Positions 33,601-38,659 of a stretch of DNA of 64,000 bases are shown piece by piece. Position numbers and translations under genes: made by a program. Source of the stretch: Nectonema munidae (Eukaryota > Nematomorpha > Nectonematoida > Nectonematidae). Location of the stretch: the NCBI GenBank assembly GCA_030549495.1, contig JAUIRK010000866.1:310001-374000 (forward strand). The letters are read 5' to 3'. How positions within the stretch are numbered: position 1 is the first letter of the stretch; each line of letters begins with the position of its first letter. A model generated the notes under the pieces. It did not search any database and was not told the DNA's origin. It saw only the letters and a program-made list of their open reading frames with translations.

Positions 33601-35700
33601 AACTTATGGAGTAGTTGCTATTAACGAAGTATCGTTAATACCTTGGTGAAAAAATGGCTATAATGAAATTAGAAAAAATTTCTTAAAAATATATCGTTTA
33701 AACTTGCTTTTGGATATTTCATCGAAAAGAATGCAGAAAACTAGTTTGGAAGGTAGAAGCTGGATTGATGGTAGGCTTTGTCGAGACAACCGTTAGATGC
33801 TGGAAAAGAAAGAACACCAACTATTTAAAGTCATGCGAGTAGTGTAAAAAGTCTTTCCGAAGTATTTGTTACGCTTGTAATGTTGCGCTTTGTCAGAATC
33901 AGAATTTTTTTTTTATTTATACAATAAATAAAGGTAAATGTGTTTACCTGCAGCATTGCACGTTAACATTCAATAGTGATTATTATACACTCATGTAAAT
34001 GAGTATTTTAAACTTGCTATACTACAAAATGTAGTTTCTTGTATACAAACTACTTCTTGTTTGACATTTTATTTTTGCGTTCGATTTTTTTGCCAAGTTC
34101 TCAACACCTCACCACTCTAAATCAACAGCACCATCGATCCGTGTCTCCGAAACCGAGTCGAGCGAATCGAGAAGCTCCAGCTCCTCCCTCTGCCAGGACG
34201 GGTGGAGTGGTGGGCAATTTGGCGACACGCCCTTCGCCTTGGTCATCACAGCCAACAAACTCGAATATTCTTCCTGCTCCTTTAGTTCCATCGTGAGTTT
34301 TCTTTATCGCTTTTTGTTCTTCCTTTTCATTCTGATTTTTTCCTACTGCTGCTGCTGCTATTCAGTGGAGGAGGTGCAGGTGATGTCAAGTAAATCGCTT
34401 CAATCATGTTCTTTATTTTTGCTATACCATATGTAGTTCTTGTCATTATCTTTATAAATTTAATTATTCTTCTAACGCGACCCTTGATTTTGGCAATGAA
34501 GAAAGGAAAAATTAACCCCTACTCTTGCTGTGTGTGACGAAATGTTCATTGTAACTAAAAATTGATATTTCAAAAGAACATCTTTAAAGTTTTTTTACAA
34601 AAAATTATAGATTACTAATTATTATTTTTCTAAGTAAGATTTCATTTTACATAAATTTCTTTATTTTATGTCAATAATTTCAGAGTTTTGGTTGGGATTT
34701 TCAACTTTTGGAGAAGGAGTGCAATCCCATTATTATTCAGAAAAAAATACGATAGATTTATGTATATCTACTCCAATATGTTCTGGTGAATACCCCCCCC
34801 CCCCCCCCCCCCCCCCATAATAAAATATATTTTTTCCATTTTGCTAGTTCGTTCTAACGAATGCAAAATCCCTTGATCTTATAAAATGACAATCTCTCAA
34901 GGTTTTCTAAACTTTTCAGCAATTGGAACATTCATCACAGATCATTATGTTTTTACATGTTATTCATATATTTAAAATGCATTCTCATTGTGCACAATAG
35001 CTTTAACACACCCTCAATTTCCCAATTCCAAGTTAGTCCACTATTCCAAAAAATACCGCATTTTTAGTTTATTAGTTATGCATCATATTTGCTTATTTAA
35101 TTTCAGATACCGTAAAAATCTTAGATAACGAAATCTTGGGGAATCGGGGTCGTTTTTTTATGTTTTCGACGACTTAGGTTGGTTATGAGGTTTTCCGACT
35201 TTCCAACCATGATATAAACAATTGCCAGATCTCAACAAAAAAGCGCGCCCTGCATAAAGCATGCACTCTCTGCATCTCACAATGCACTTGGGCTTGCGCC
35301 AGTTAATTAGTTCCATCTTAAATCGAAGCTATCATAAATGATAACTTTTTAGTGACGATTTTGGTTGTTTTTGCTGTATTTAATATGTTTGAACTAAATG
35401 AAGTCACGCCCATTTATTTAGTGTGTTCAATATTAAACTTACACTTAATTTGTAAGAAGTATAATTTATTATGTTTTGCCCTCTTTCGCAAGAAAAGGCG
35501 CATCATTTTTTTTAGTAACAAGACTGGATAACCAGACTAACACAATATTTTACATTCTTTGCTGCTTTGTGTATACCGATGTGGTGAAATTCCGATATAA
35601 ATGTTTGCTATTATTTCTTAGTAGACCGGCTCAACAAGCTCCTCCAACAGCTCCATCTTTGCCTCCTCGTTTGCCGGATAGACCTGTCAATCACAGATGA
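538..35700 (+). CDS. dynamin GTPase (shibire-type), 15 exons, 5' part outside the window
   Basis: Large mechanochemical GTPase that assembles around the necks of endocytic vesicles and cuts them from the membrane. I join 538-646, 2967-3161, 4539-4680, 5746-5813, 6357-6495, 8420-8577, 10643-10811, 21958-22067, 26719-26854, 28073-28216, 28278-28334, 30910-31142, 34098-34292, 34366-34389 and 35622-35700. Every junction is GT..AG and keeps phase, giving about 651 residues and a TGA. In order: end of the GTPase domain with NRSQ, middle/stalk ([18 protein letters not shown]), [24 protein letters not shown] domain ([20 protein letters not shown]), GED ([16 protein letters not shown]) and a proline-rich tail of roughly 110 residues. 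The roughly 230 N-terminal residues with P-loop and switches must lie upstream. Identity rests on remembered animal dynamin sequence. Paralogue assignment is not possible, but insects have a single such gene. Confidence 0.97.
647..1540. other. dynamin intron, no feature recognised
   Basis: A slightly GC-richer patch at about 840-1130 looks like a degraded repeat. I could not assign it to a family. Confidence 0.4.
1549..2153. mobile_element. hAT-type non-autonomous element (MITE), about 605 bp
   Basis: The left end CAGGATTTCTCAACGTGG and the reverse complement of the right end CAACGGTTCACAACC are imperfect inverted repeats of the common hAT 'CAG..TTCTCAAC' kind. They are flanked by CTGTAGAT (1541-1548) and CTGAAGAT (2154-2161), an 8-bp target duplication with one mismatch. 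It fits the hAT pattern nTnnnnAn. No coding sequence inside. Confidence 0.75.
2165..2966. other. dynamin intron, no feature recognised
   Basis: AT-rich sequence with short chance ORFs on both strands and no coding signal. Confidence 0.4.
2967..3161 (+). CDS. dynamin exon b: stalk/middle domain
   Basis: Acceptor atttag, donor gtaaaa. It codes [20 protein letters not shown] through [11 protein letters not shown], the first stalk helix region. The Arg codon is completed from the previous exon and the Gln codon is split to the next. Confidence 0.95.
3492..3629. mobile_element. piggyBac-type MITE, diverged copy 1 (TTAACCCATTT family)
   Basis: Starts TTAACCCATTTA and ends near GGTTAA. Its interior matches, in inverted orientation, the copies at 40201-40338 and 48813-48950, including TATGGAACATAAGT and the TTTGCTTGGTCTTAA end. 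TTAA at the edges is the piggyBac target. It has no coding capacity. Confidence 0.75.
4010..4145. repeat. dispersed repeat related to 28734-28855
   Basis: Shares AATAATCAGACGATATC, a GTAAAGCA..GATTTGTATTAAAAAG block and a TCGATAxCCxGTTA end with a copy at about 28734-28855. A looser relative lies at about 29107-29265. Probably a TTAA-targeted MITE related to the TTAACCCATTT family, but the ends are unclear. Confidence 0.5.
4539..4680 (+). CDS. dynamin exon c: stalk
   Basis: Acceptor tgaag, donor gtattg. It codes [16 protein letters not shown] through [12 protein letters not shown], a near-invariant dynamin block. Ends in phase 0. Confidence 0.95.
4681..5745. other. dynamin intron, no feature recognised
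   Basis: AT-rich, with no exon or repeat boundary that I can support. Confidence 0.4.
5746..5813 (+). CDS. dynamin exon d: stalk
   Basis: Acceptor tttaag, donor gtatta, only 68 nt. It codes [20 protein letters not shown] and the start of GIR. The Arg codon is split to the next exon. Confidence 0.94.
6357..6495 (+). CDS. dynamin exon e: stalk
   Basis: Acceptor ccttag, donor gtatat. It codes [20 protein letters not shown] and on to SHCSKR. The usual RTG at the exon start reads RVG here. Ends in phase 0. Confidence 0.94.
6595..7005 (-). pseudogene. LINE reverse-transcriptase C-terminal fragment (RTE-like), decayed
   Basis: Read on the - strand it gives broken pieces typical of the region after the reverse transcriptase domain in RTE-like LINEs: a LLYASEI block, RMLRAIVGN, then [16 protein letters not shown]. 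It contains stops and frame changes. It faces the + strand fragment at 7144, so two LINE 3' pieces were joined here in opposite orientation. Confidence 0.65.
7144..7715 (+). pseudogene. LINE ORF2 3' fragment (RTE-like) with TGA-repeat tail
   Basis: The first 108 residues are open: [17 protein letters not shown], then [40 protein letters not shown]. After a stop near 7468 the reading continues in pieces as [14 protein letters not shown], the usual C-terminal block of these LINEs, and ends in (TGA)n at about 7695-7712, a typical RTE 3' end. The upstream reverse transcriptase is missing, so this is a 5'-truncated insertion in a dynamin intron. Confidence 0.85.
8420..8577 (+). CDS. dynamin exon f: stalk end
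   Basis: Acceptor tttaag, donor gttatt (a slightly weak donor). It codes [20 protein letters not shown] through [15 protein letters not shown] split Asn codon joins it to the next exon and restores the family motif FxNA. Confidence 0.94.
8578..10100. other. dynamin intron with possible degraded short repeat at 8860-9170
   Basis: An (AT)n run lies at about 9188-9210. The GC-richer block at 8870-9170 contains ATGCCCTTCCTGGCGCCAAC, a motif I associate with dispersed animal repeats, but I cannot give it a family. Nothing else recognised. Confidence 0.35.
10105..10250 (+). repeat. tRNA-derived SINE, diverged copy 1
   Basis: Contains GTCTTGGCTTCGATCCCGCA, a B-box-like segment, followed by a tail (TTCGATTCAAGCGGCGCAAT) shared with the copy at 19090-19265. 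The tRNA-like head is mostly lost. Confidence 0.6.
10643..10811 (+). CDS. dynamin exon g: linker and first half of PH domain
   Basis: Acceptor gtttag, donor gtagtc. A short variable linker is followed by [11 protein letters not shown] and [20 protein letters not shown], the early strands of the PH domain that binds phosphoinositides. The variable loop reads ISMLRGGSK, keeping a hydrophobic tip and basic residues. Confidence 0.96.
10812..11959. other. dynamin intron 5' of the piggyBac insertion
   Basis: AT-rich. The only clear structure is a 74-78 bp tandem duplication at 11740-11891, whose units begin TTGATTCAAACAAAAAT and share AGTAGCACATGTGTATTCAA. Confidence 0.5.
11740..11891. repeat. two-copy tandem repeat, ~75 bp unit
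   Basis: Units start at 11740 and 11814 and differ by a few bases and a small insertion. Confidence 0.8.
12424..12798. repeat. possible small element with inverted ends inside the piggyBac 5' region
   Basis: AATCTATGGTTCAA near 12424 is the exact inverse of TTGAACCATAGATT near 12785. Between them lies a 43-bp two-copy tandem repeat (12627-12711). No clear target duplication, so insertion status is uncertain. Confidence 0.4.
14469..14621. repeat. MULE left terminal repeat made of 15-16 bp units
   Basis: About ten units of the form CGACAYTTCATCACA, varying at a few positions (TATCATAA, TCATACC). Confidence 0.9.
15302..16712 (-). pseudogene. MULE transposase with FLYWCH zinc finger, single frame break
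   Basis: Starts at [20 protein letters not shown]. Residues ~5-75 form a FLYWCH zinc finger ([16 protein letters not shown], then HSHY). The DDE core follows: [20 protein letters not shown] (first Asp, about residue 190), [10 protein letters not shown] (second Asp), [12 protein letters not shown] (the C..H between D and E of MULEs), then [16 protein letters not shown] with the Glu. The first frame runs 331 residues to 15717. The remaining 140 residues continue in another frame from about 15724, so one frame change separates D2 from E. Total about 470 residues, normal for the family. An intron is not evident at the break. No accessory gene is seen. Confidence 0.9.
17116..17257. repeat. MULE right terminal repeat made of 15-16 bp units
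   Basis: Inverse of the left array (TGTGATGAAGTGTCG units, about nine). Confidence 0.9.
17729..18085. repeat. tandem duplication of the piggyBac right end, 176-bp unit
   Basis: Units at 17729-17904 and 17905-18085 both contain TTTTTCAAAAAATAATAATA, GTGATCTAGACAAAAT and CTCCCACTCCGTCCTGCGAAG. Only the outer one ends in GGTTAA. Confidence 0.9.
18095..18840 (-). pseudogene. LINE endonuclease fragment (Jockey/CR1-like), decayed
   Basis: On the - strand, from about 18840: [28 protein letters not shown], then after damage [12 protein letters not shown]. These match the start (SLN..SL), the IQE-W catalytic block and the SDH-P end of the apurinic-type endonuclease of non-LTR retrotransposons. It abuts the piggyBac right end. 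I see no continuation beyond the piggyBac left end. Confidence 0.75.
19090..19265 (+). repeat. tRNA-Leu-like SINE, copy 2
   Basis: AACTCAAGGTCTTGGGTTCG, then ATTCCGC, resembles the anticodon arm to T arm of a tRNA-Leu, with a B-box GGTTCGATTCC. A shared non-tRNA body follows (CATTGTTCGATACAAGCGGT, GTGCCTTCTCG). A GT-rich tail ends near 19275. Confidence 0.7.
19389..19709 (-). pseudogene. transposase fragment, hAT-like, same broad type as 22771-26224
   Basis: 106 open residues with [20 protein letters not shown], then [14 protein letters not shown] and a [11 protein letters not shown] block. The pairing of a D/N-TT..NT.xxNG motif with a C.HHxLD motif is shared in outline with the element at 22771-26224 ([22 protein letters not shown]). 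No terminal repeats found. Confidence 0.6.
19918..20259. mobile_element. hAT-type MITE, AGAGATGTATC family, copy A
   Basis: Ends TAGAGATGTGTCGGATATC and, inverted, GATACATCTCTA. The body shares TTTCAACATCCATAATAACA and TATGATAACACATATACATT with the other copies. The target duplication is not preserved. Confidence 0.7.
20566..20781. repeat. long foldback (arms ~100 bp, 16-nt loop)
   Basis: Arms 20566-20664 and 20681-20781 pair almost fully. Examples are GGATGTGATATTTCGCCTTC against GAGGCAAAATATCACATCC, and GAGAGAGAAAGTATATAAGT against its inverse. A few mismatches and a small CT-repeat length difference exist. No coding sequence. Confidence 0.9.
20782..21957. other. dynamin intron, no feature recognised
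   Basis: AT-rich. The short ORF at 20927 has no recognisable family. Confidence 0.35.
21958..22067 (+). CDS. dynamin exon h: PH domain middle
   Basis: Acceptor gtttag, donor gtattc. It codes [20 protein letters not shown] and on to [10 protein letters not shown]. It follows an 11.1 kb intron full of transposons, and joins exon g in phase 0. Confidence 0.95.
22269..22597. mobile_element. hAT-type MITE, AGAGATGTATC family, copy B
   Basis: Starts TAGAGATGTATCGGATGTGA and ends GGATATCCGATACATCTCTA. Flanks GCAATCAT and GCTATCGT are an imperfect 8-bp duplication (6 of 8). About 330 bp, no coding capacity. Confidence 0.8.
22960..26027 (-). pseudogene. transposase of the AGGGTGTGTCTC element, multiply broken
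   Basis: From the N-terminus: [20 protein letters not shown] and VKYFWD (26027-25839, repeated at 25103-24915). An acidic Ser-rich segment follows, [20 protein letters not shown] (25547-25284, repeated at 24623-24360). The core has [20 protein letters not shown] and [18 protein letters not shown] (24145-23909), [18 protein letters not shown] (23933-23712), [20 protein letters not shown] (23664-23473). A frame-broken tail has [11 protein letters not shown] near 23290. This order matches a protein family I recall as common and uncharacterised in arthropod and cnidarian genomes. Several stops and shifts separate the blocks. Confidence 0.75.
24327..26174. repeat. 924-bp tandem duplication of the transposon 5' part
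   Basis: Sequence from GTTGCGTTTCGAGATGATGT at 24327 recurs at 25251. ORFs at 24360 and 24915 recur exactly 924 bases later with very few differences (one visible amino-acid change is I to T). The first unit lacks a short segment (about 26142-26170 in the second) near the joint. Confidence 0.92.
26719..26854 (+). CDS. dynamin exon i: PH domain end
   Basis: Acceptor tgacag, donor gtaagt. It codes [20 protein letters not shown] and then [14 protein letters not shown], the C-terminal PH helix, followed by an acidic linker. Confidence 0.96.
26855..28072. other. dynamin intron, AT-rich, no feature recognised
   Basis: 26880-27010 is an almost pure A/T low-complexity tract. No repeat family or coding signal elsewhere. 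Confidence 0.4.
28073..28216 (+). CDS. dynamin exon j: GED start
   Basis: Acceptor tttaaag, donor gtaagc. It codes [20 protein letters not shown] and on to MFFMVNA, the first GTPase effector domain helix of the bundle-signalling element. Phase 0 at both ends. Confidence 0.95.
28278..28334 (+). CDS. dynamin exon k: GED, 57 nt
   Basis: Separated from exon j by a 61-bp intron. It codes [19 protein letters not shown], which aligns with the family's ELLANLYSxGDQ block. Donor gtaatc. Phase 0 at both ends. Confidence 0.93.
28734..28855. repeat. dispersed repeat, second copy (see 4010-4145)
   Basis: Shares AATAATCACACGATAT, GTAAAGCAAGTGATTTGTAT, TAAAAAGC and TCGTCGATAACCAGTTAATT in outline with the copy at 4010-4145. 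A third, looser one is at about 29107-29265. Confidence 0.5.
29266..30506. other. dynamin intron, no feature recognised
   Basis: AT-rich. The 106-residue ORF at 29763 is Phe/Ile-rich by base composition and resembles no family. Confidence 0.35.
30507..30797. mobile_element. hAT-type MITE, AGAGATGTATC family, copy D
   Basis: Starts TAGAGATGTATAGG, ends GGATATCCGATACATCTCTA, and is flanked by GTTATTAA and TTTATTAA (7 of 8, fits nTnnnnAn). 291 bp, inserted about 110 bp upstream of the exon at 30910. Confidence 0.88.
30910..31142 (+). CDS. dynamin exon l: GED end and start of proline-rich tail
   Basis: Acceptor ttttttcag, donor gtactc. It codes [20 protein letters not shown], a helix to VPPPVDNDW, then a polar His/Gln/Ser-rich stretch. 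An unspliced reading would stop at 31221 and give a different tail, but I see no sign that this is used. Confidence 0.95.
31143..32070. other. dynamin intron, no feature recognised
   Basis: AT-rich. The short overlapping ORFs near 31462-31960 show no family resemblance. Confidence 0.35.
32525..32656 (-). repeat. 21-bp tandem repeat that codes a heptad coiled coil on the - strand
   Basis: Six or so units of CGTCCTTTTCCAATTTAAGTT. Because 21 bp is seven codons, the - strand reads repeated LKLEKDE, an ideal coiled-coil heptad. The reading is [20 protein letters not shown] and onward, with one unit carrying TAA in place of AAA. It may be a degraded exon of an unidentified protein or a chance-frame minisatellite. 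Confidence 0.65.
33290..33905 (+). pseudogene. very decayed transposase remnant, piggyBac-like
   Basis: Reading across broken frames gives [14 protein letters not shown] text, then [10 protein letters not shown] and, near 33830, [19 protein letters not shown]. The Cys spacing of this last block is like the C-terminal cysteine-rich domain of piggyBac/PGBD4-type transposases. No ends identified. It lies in the intron before exon m. Confidence 0.5.
34098..34292 (+). CDS. dynamin exon m: proline-rich domain
   Basis: Acceptor ccaag, donor gtgagt. It codes a Pro/Ser-rich segment with [15 protein letters not shown] and SARTGG. KPSRANR resembles the PSRPNR amphiphysin-binding site of vertebrate dynamin. 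It joins the previous exon through a split Asn codon. Confidence 0.88.
34366..34389 (+). CDS. dynamin exon n: 24-nt microexon
   Basis: Acceptor attcag, donor gtaaat. Between the two split codons it codes SGGGAGDV. The phase fits both neighbours, so inclusion or skipping both keep the frame. Skipping would join TC to T, still Ser. Confidence 0.75.
34390..35621. other. last dynamin intron with a C24 run
   Basis: AT-rich except for an uninterrupted run of 24 C at 34793-34816. Nothing else recognised. Confidence 0.6.
35622..35700 (+). CDS. dynamin terminal coding exon
   Basis: Acceptor ttcttag. It codes [20 protein letters not shown] and then PVNHR with a TGA at 35698-35700. SLPPRLPDR is a good SH3-ligand type motif, as expected at the end of a dynamin tail. 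Confidence 0.9.
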
Positions 35701-36090
35701 GGATTTAATATGAGTTAAGGCAAACGCCAATCAAGACAAGAAAGTCAAAAACTTTGCACTCATGTGTTGTGCTTCATTCAAAAACTAAACATACTCAATT
35801 CCTTTCAGCACTTTTTTCCGAATACCCCCCTCCCCCTACTTTTGATGAATTTATTATTCCATTAATCATTTCTTATTTCTACGTCACTTCGATTTCATTA
35901 TCTCACAATGTTAACACGCACCGAGTTTATTTTTCTGTTTCATCTAAGCAAAAATACCTTCAACTACAAAAACCAGTGAGCATTTTGCTTTTTTATCGTC
36001 TCATGTCCACTCTCTTTGTACCACTGTCGATTATTTTGTTTGTATGTTTATTCTGTCGTCTTTCTTTTGTATAACAAATAAATTATTATT
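35701..36090 (+). promoter_or_regulatory. dynamin 3' UTR with polyadenylation signal
   Basis: Pyrimidine-rich sequence follows the stop codon. AATAAA lies at 36077-36082, about 380 bases after the stop, and is the first canonical signal I see. The open frame inside this stretch has no recognisable product. Confidence 0.6.
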
Positions 36091-36138
36091 ATTATACTCT
36101 ATCAAATCATTCTACACCAGGAATGAGCTAACTTTTTC

Positions 36139-36369
36139 GTGAAAAGGTTCATTAAAATAGCAAAGACAAAAGTTTTAAACCTAACGAAACAATTTCACCA
36201 AAATTTTAATTTTTATGGTAAATCGAGCTTTAAAAACGTTTATCCACATCAAAGTTGCGGAACTTTGGTGGAGTTAATGGCGAAAACTTTCAAAAATCAA
36301 GATCCGCTGAAGAAATACAAATACTCACTCTTGAACCTGTGCAAATCTTGTCCACAACACCTAAAGTAA
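36139..36369 (+). CDS. unrecognised ORF downstream of dynamin, possible exon
   Basis: An ORF of 76 residues with mixed composition (KVLNLTKQFHQNFNFYGKSS, CGTLVELMAKTFKNQDPLKK, LLNLCKSCPQHLK), better balanced than the AT-driven ORFs around it. It could begin after gtgaaaag at about 36143 as an exon. I recognise no family. Without a neighbour that joins it in phase it may be a relic. Confidence 0.25.
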   Translation: MKRFIKIAKTKVLNLTKQFHQNFNFYGKSSFKNVYPHQSCGTLVELMAKTFKNQDPLKKYKYSLLNLCKSCPQHLK

Positions 36370-36889
36370 ACCAATCATGAATGTTCACTTCCCTTACAAA
36401 ATTAGAGATGTTTTATCGTTAGAGAGACTACATATGCTCTTATTTTCGCGTTTAGTTAAGAGTAGCCTAACTCTTTCTTAGTCCTCCCATCCTGCTCCGA
36501 CTACGTGAACACTAAAAAACGTAGTGTTCACACGTTTATTCAAACCTAATTTTCAAAAATTTTCAATTCATATAATTATTTGCTAACTGAAAAAGCAAAA
36601 TAATTAATACGTAAATTTCTATCTAAAAATGTGGAAGAAATAGAAAGTTTTTAAGCTGAATTATATCCCTTCAAATTTTTTGACTTTTCCTAAAATTGTT
36701 AACTCCATGTTTTGGTACCATTTCCATGATAGTTGAATGCCTCTCTCGTTAAAAACCGTCAATAAAAATCTATATTAGATCCTCCCTTGAAAATTTTAAA
36801 TTGTATACAGTTCTGAAGAACGCATATCGCTTTATATATTTGTTTTTTTTTCCAATAATAATCATGGCTACTCTTTAGAAAATGTCAAT

Positions 36890-37480
36890 CAAAAATTCGA
36901 TTGATGAGAATTAAGTCTAATTCTGGCATTCCTTCACATTTTACATAAAATATATGTTTTTATACTAAATCTAAGATGCTGGTTGCATTTCCTAACTCAG
37001 CTTTTGCATTTATAATTTGAAAATACTTATAAGTGTTAATCAATTTCTTAGTTTACTTCTAAAATTTGTCTCCAAAAATATTGTTTCAAATTTTATATGA
37101 ATTATATATTTTAATACTAAAATCAACCATGCTAGTTTTATTTGTGAACCCAATTTTTGCATTTACAGGTTTTAAAATGTCTGAAAGGTTCAATCAAATG
37201 TTCAGGTTTGCGTCTAATGTCTTTAGAAATTTTTTTTAATTAAAATAATATATTTGTTTTTATACAAAATTGAAACTGCTGGTTTCTTTTTTGGAAACAG
37301 TTTTCGCATTTAGGATTTGAAAATATCTGAAAGCTTCAATCAGATTTCGGAATTACGTCTAAAAACTGTCTCCAAAAATTTTCTCAAAATTTCAAATAAA
37401 ATATCTGTTTTTATATACCAAATCGGCTATCCTTATTTTATTTCTGTACTCCATTTTAGCTAATACTGTTAAAAAAATAT
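36890..37480. repeat. degenerate ~148-bp tandem repeat, about four units
   Basis: Units recur with starts near 36951, 37100, 37248 and 37398. Each has TTTTTATACxAAAT, a GCTGGTT block, TTTGCATTTA, GAAAATATCTGAAAG, CGTCTAAAAxTTGTCTCCAA and TCAAATTTxATAT. Divergence between units is high, so the array is old. Confidence 0.7.
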
Positions 37481-37999
37481 GGGAGTGTCTATTGAGTTAG
37501 TAATGTATGCCTGAAAATAAGTTTTTTCCAAAAAAAAATCATTTCCGTATAAAAATTTCAGAAAATCGTTATATAGTAAAAATAACTTTTGAACGTGTGA
37601 TCAAAAGAAATAATTTTAATTAAGAAGTATGTATTGACTAGTTGATTGAATTTAAAGTTGTCCATGACAAACAAAAAATACCTACTTTTGCAAAAGTCTG
37701 ACCTTAAATTTTATTGATATAGTCAGCACATAAGGCAATCTCAGTGGAAACCGAATACGTTTAATTTGAAGAGGAAGATTTGCGATTCCTAAAAATTCCT
37801 TTCTATTCCTTCAACAGCTTCTTATACTACAAGTGGCCTTATCTAAATCAGAAACTCTTTTAAAATAGGACCTTCGTTTGAAACATAGCGATCATTGGTC
37901 CCTTCGCTCGAAATTAAGGGAATTTGGAGTAGCTCTATTATTACATCTCCTCGTTTTTCACGTATAACATTTTGTTTGTTTAAATTTCGCTCTCTTTAG

Positions 38000-38091
38000 A
38001 CAGAGCATCTTGGTGCCTGCGAATCGGTATCCCCGAAACATCCTCTTCCCATTTGCCGATATTCAGATTGAAAACTTCGTGTCTCAACAAG
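38000..38091 (+). CDS. exon-like segment, unrecognised
   Basis: Acceptor ctctttag and donor gtctac enclose 30 codons (QSILVPANRYPRNILFPFAD, IQIENFVSQQ). The GC content is near that of the dynamin exons and well above the surroundings. No family recognised, and no partner exon proven. Confidence 0.3.
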
Positions 38092-38374
38092 GTCTACTGT
38101 TTCATTCACCCTTCTAATTCTCATACGTTCTCAATTTCTTCAACTTTTATCCGAGCTATCAATACTTTCCTTTCTTAACTGAGCAACGGGTATATGAAAA
38201 TCTTGAGCACCGTTTTAGAAGACATTGTCACGATATTTAATAAGATAAAATCTAATAAGGAATCGAAAATGTTGTCTTTGTTTATAGGGAATAAAATGTT
38301 AAACAACCACTGAGCAACGACTATTTCCTCCGTTCGTTTCAAAGTGGAGTTTTTTAGCCCAGCAAGTTGGGCTA

Positions 38375-38659
38375 ATGGACATTAAATCAAGCATTGACCC
38401 AGCCTTTTATAATTGCGATGCTAGAAATAAATCAATAGAAGAGTATTATTATAGACAGTTAAACTACAAATTAAAGGGGCATATAGGCTTGAAGGTTAAC
38501 TTAAATGATGACCACATCAGTTCGCCTGTAGATATGAATAAAAATATAAAAGATTATTTAAAGATGAAAGTTCCTCAAACATATATCCTATTGAACAGCT
38601 TCGACCCAAGAATACAAAAGCATTGTTTTTTCAAATCGAAGAAAAATCTTGAAATTTAA
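38375..38659 (+). CDS. unrecognised 94-residue ORF
   Basis: Balanced composition (MDIKSSIDPAFYNCDARNKS, GLKVNLNDDHISSPVDMNKN, YILLNSFDPRIQKHCF). It might be part of the same unknown locus as 38000-38091 or a relic of a mobile element. No motif seen. Confidence 0.25.
   Translation: MDIKSSIDPAFYNCDARNKSIEEYYYRQLNYKLKGHIGLKVNLNDDHISSPVDMNKNIKDYLKMKVPQTYILLNSFDPRIQKHCFFKSKKNLEI

Noticed and set aside
35754-36074. 106-residue ORF after the dynamin stop
   Set aside because: Lies between the stop codon and the polyadenylation signal. Pyrimidine-rich UTR composition explains the open frame.
38354-38375. Short palindrome TTAGCCCA..TGGGCTAA, like those near 48645 and 49391
   Set aside because: An 8-bp stem is too short to separate from chance in a 64 kb window. 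No shared flanks were established.
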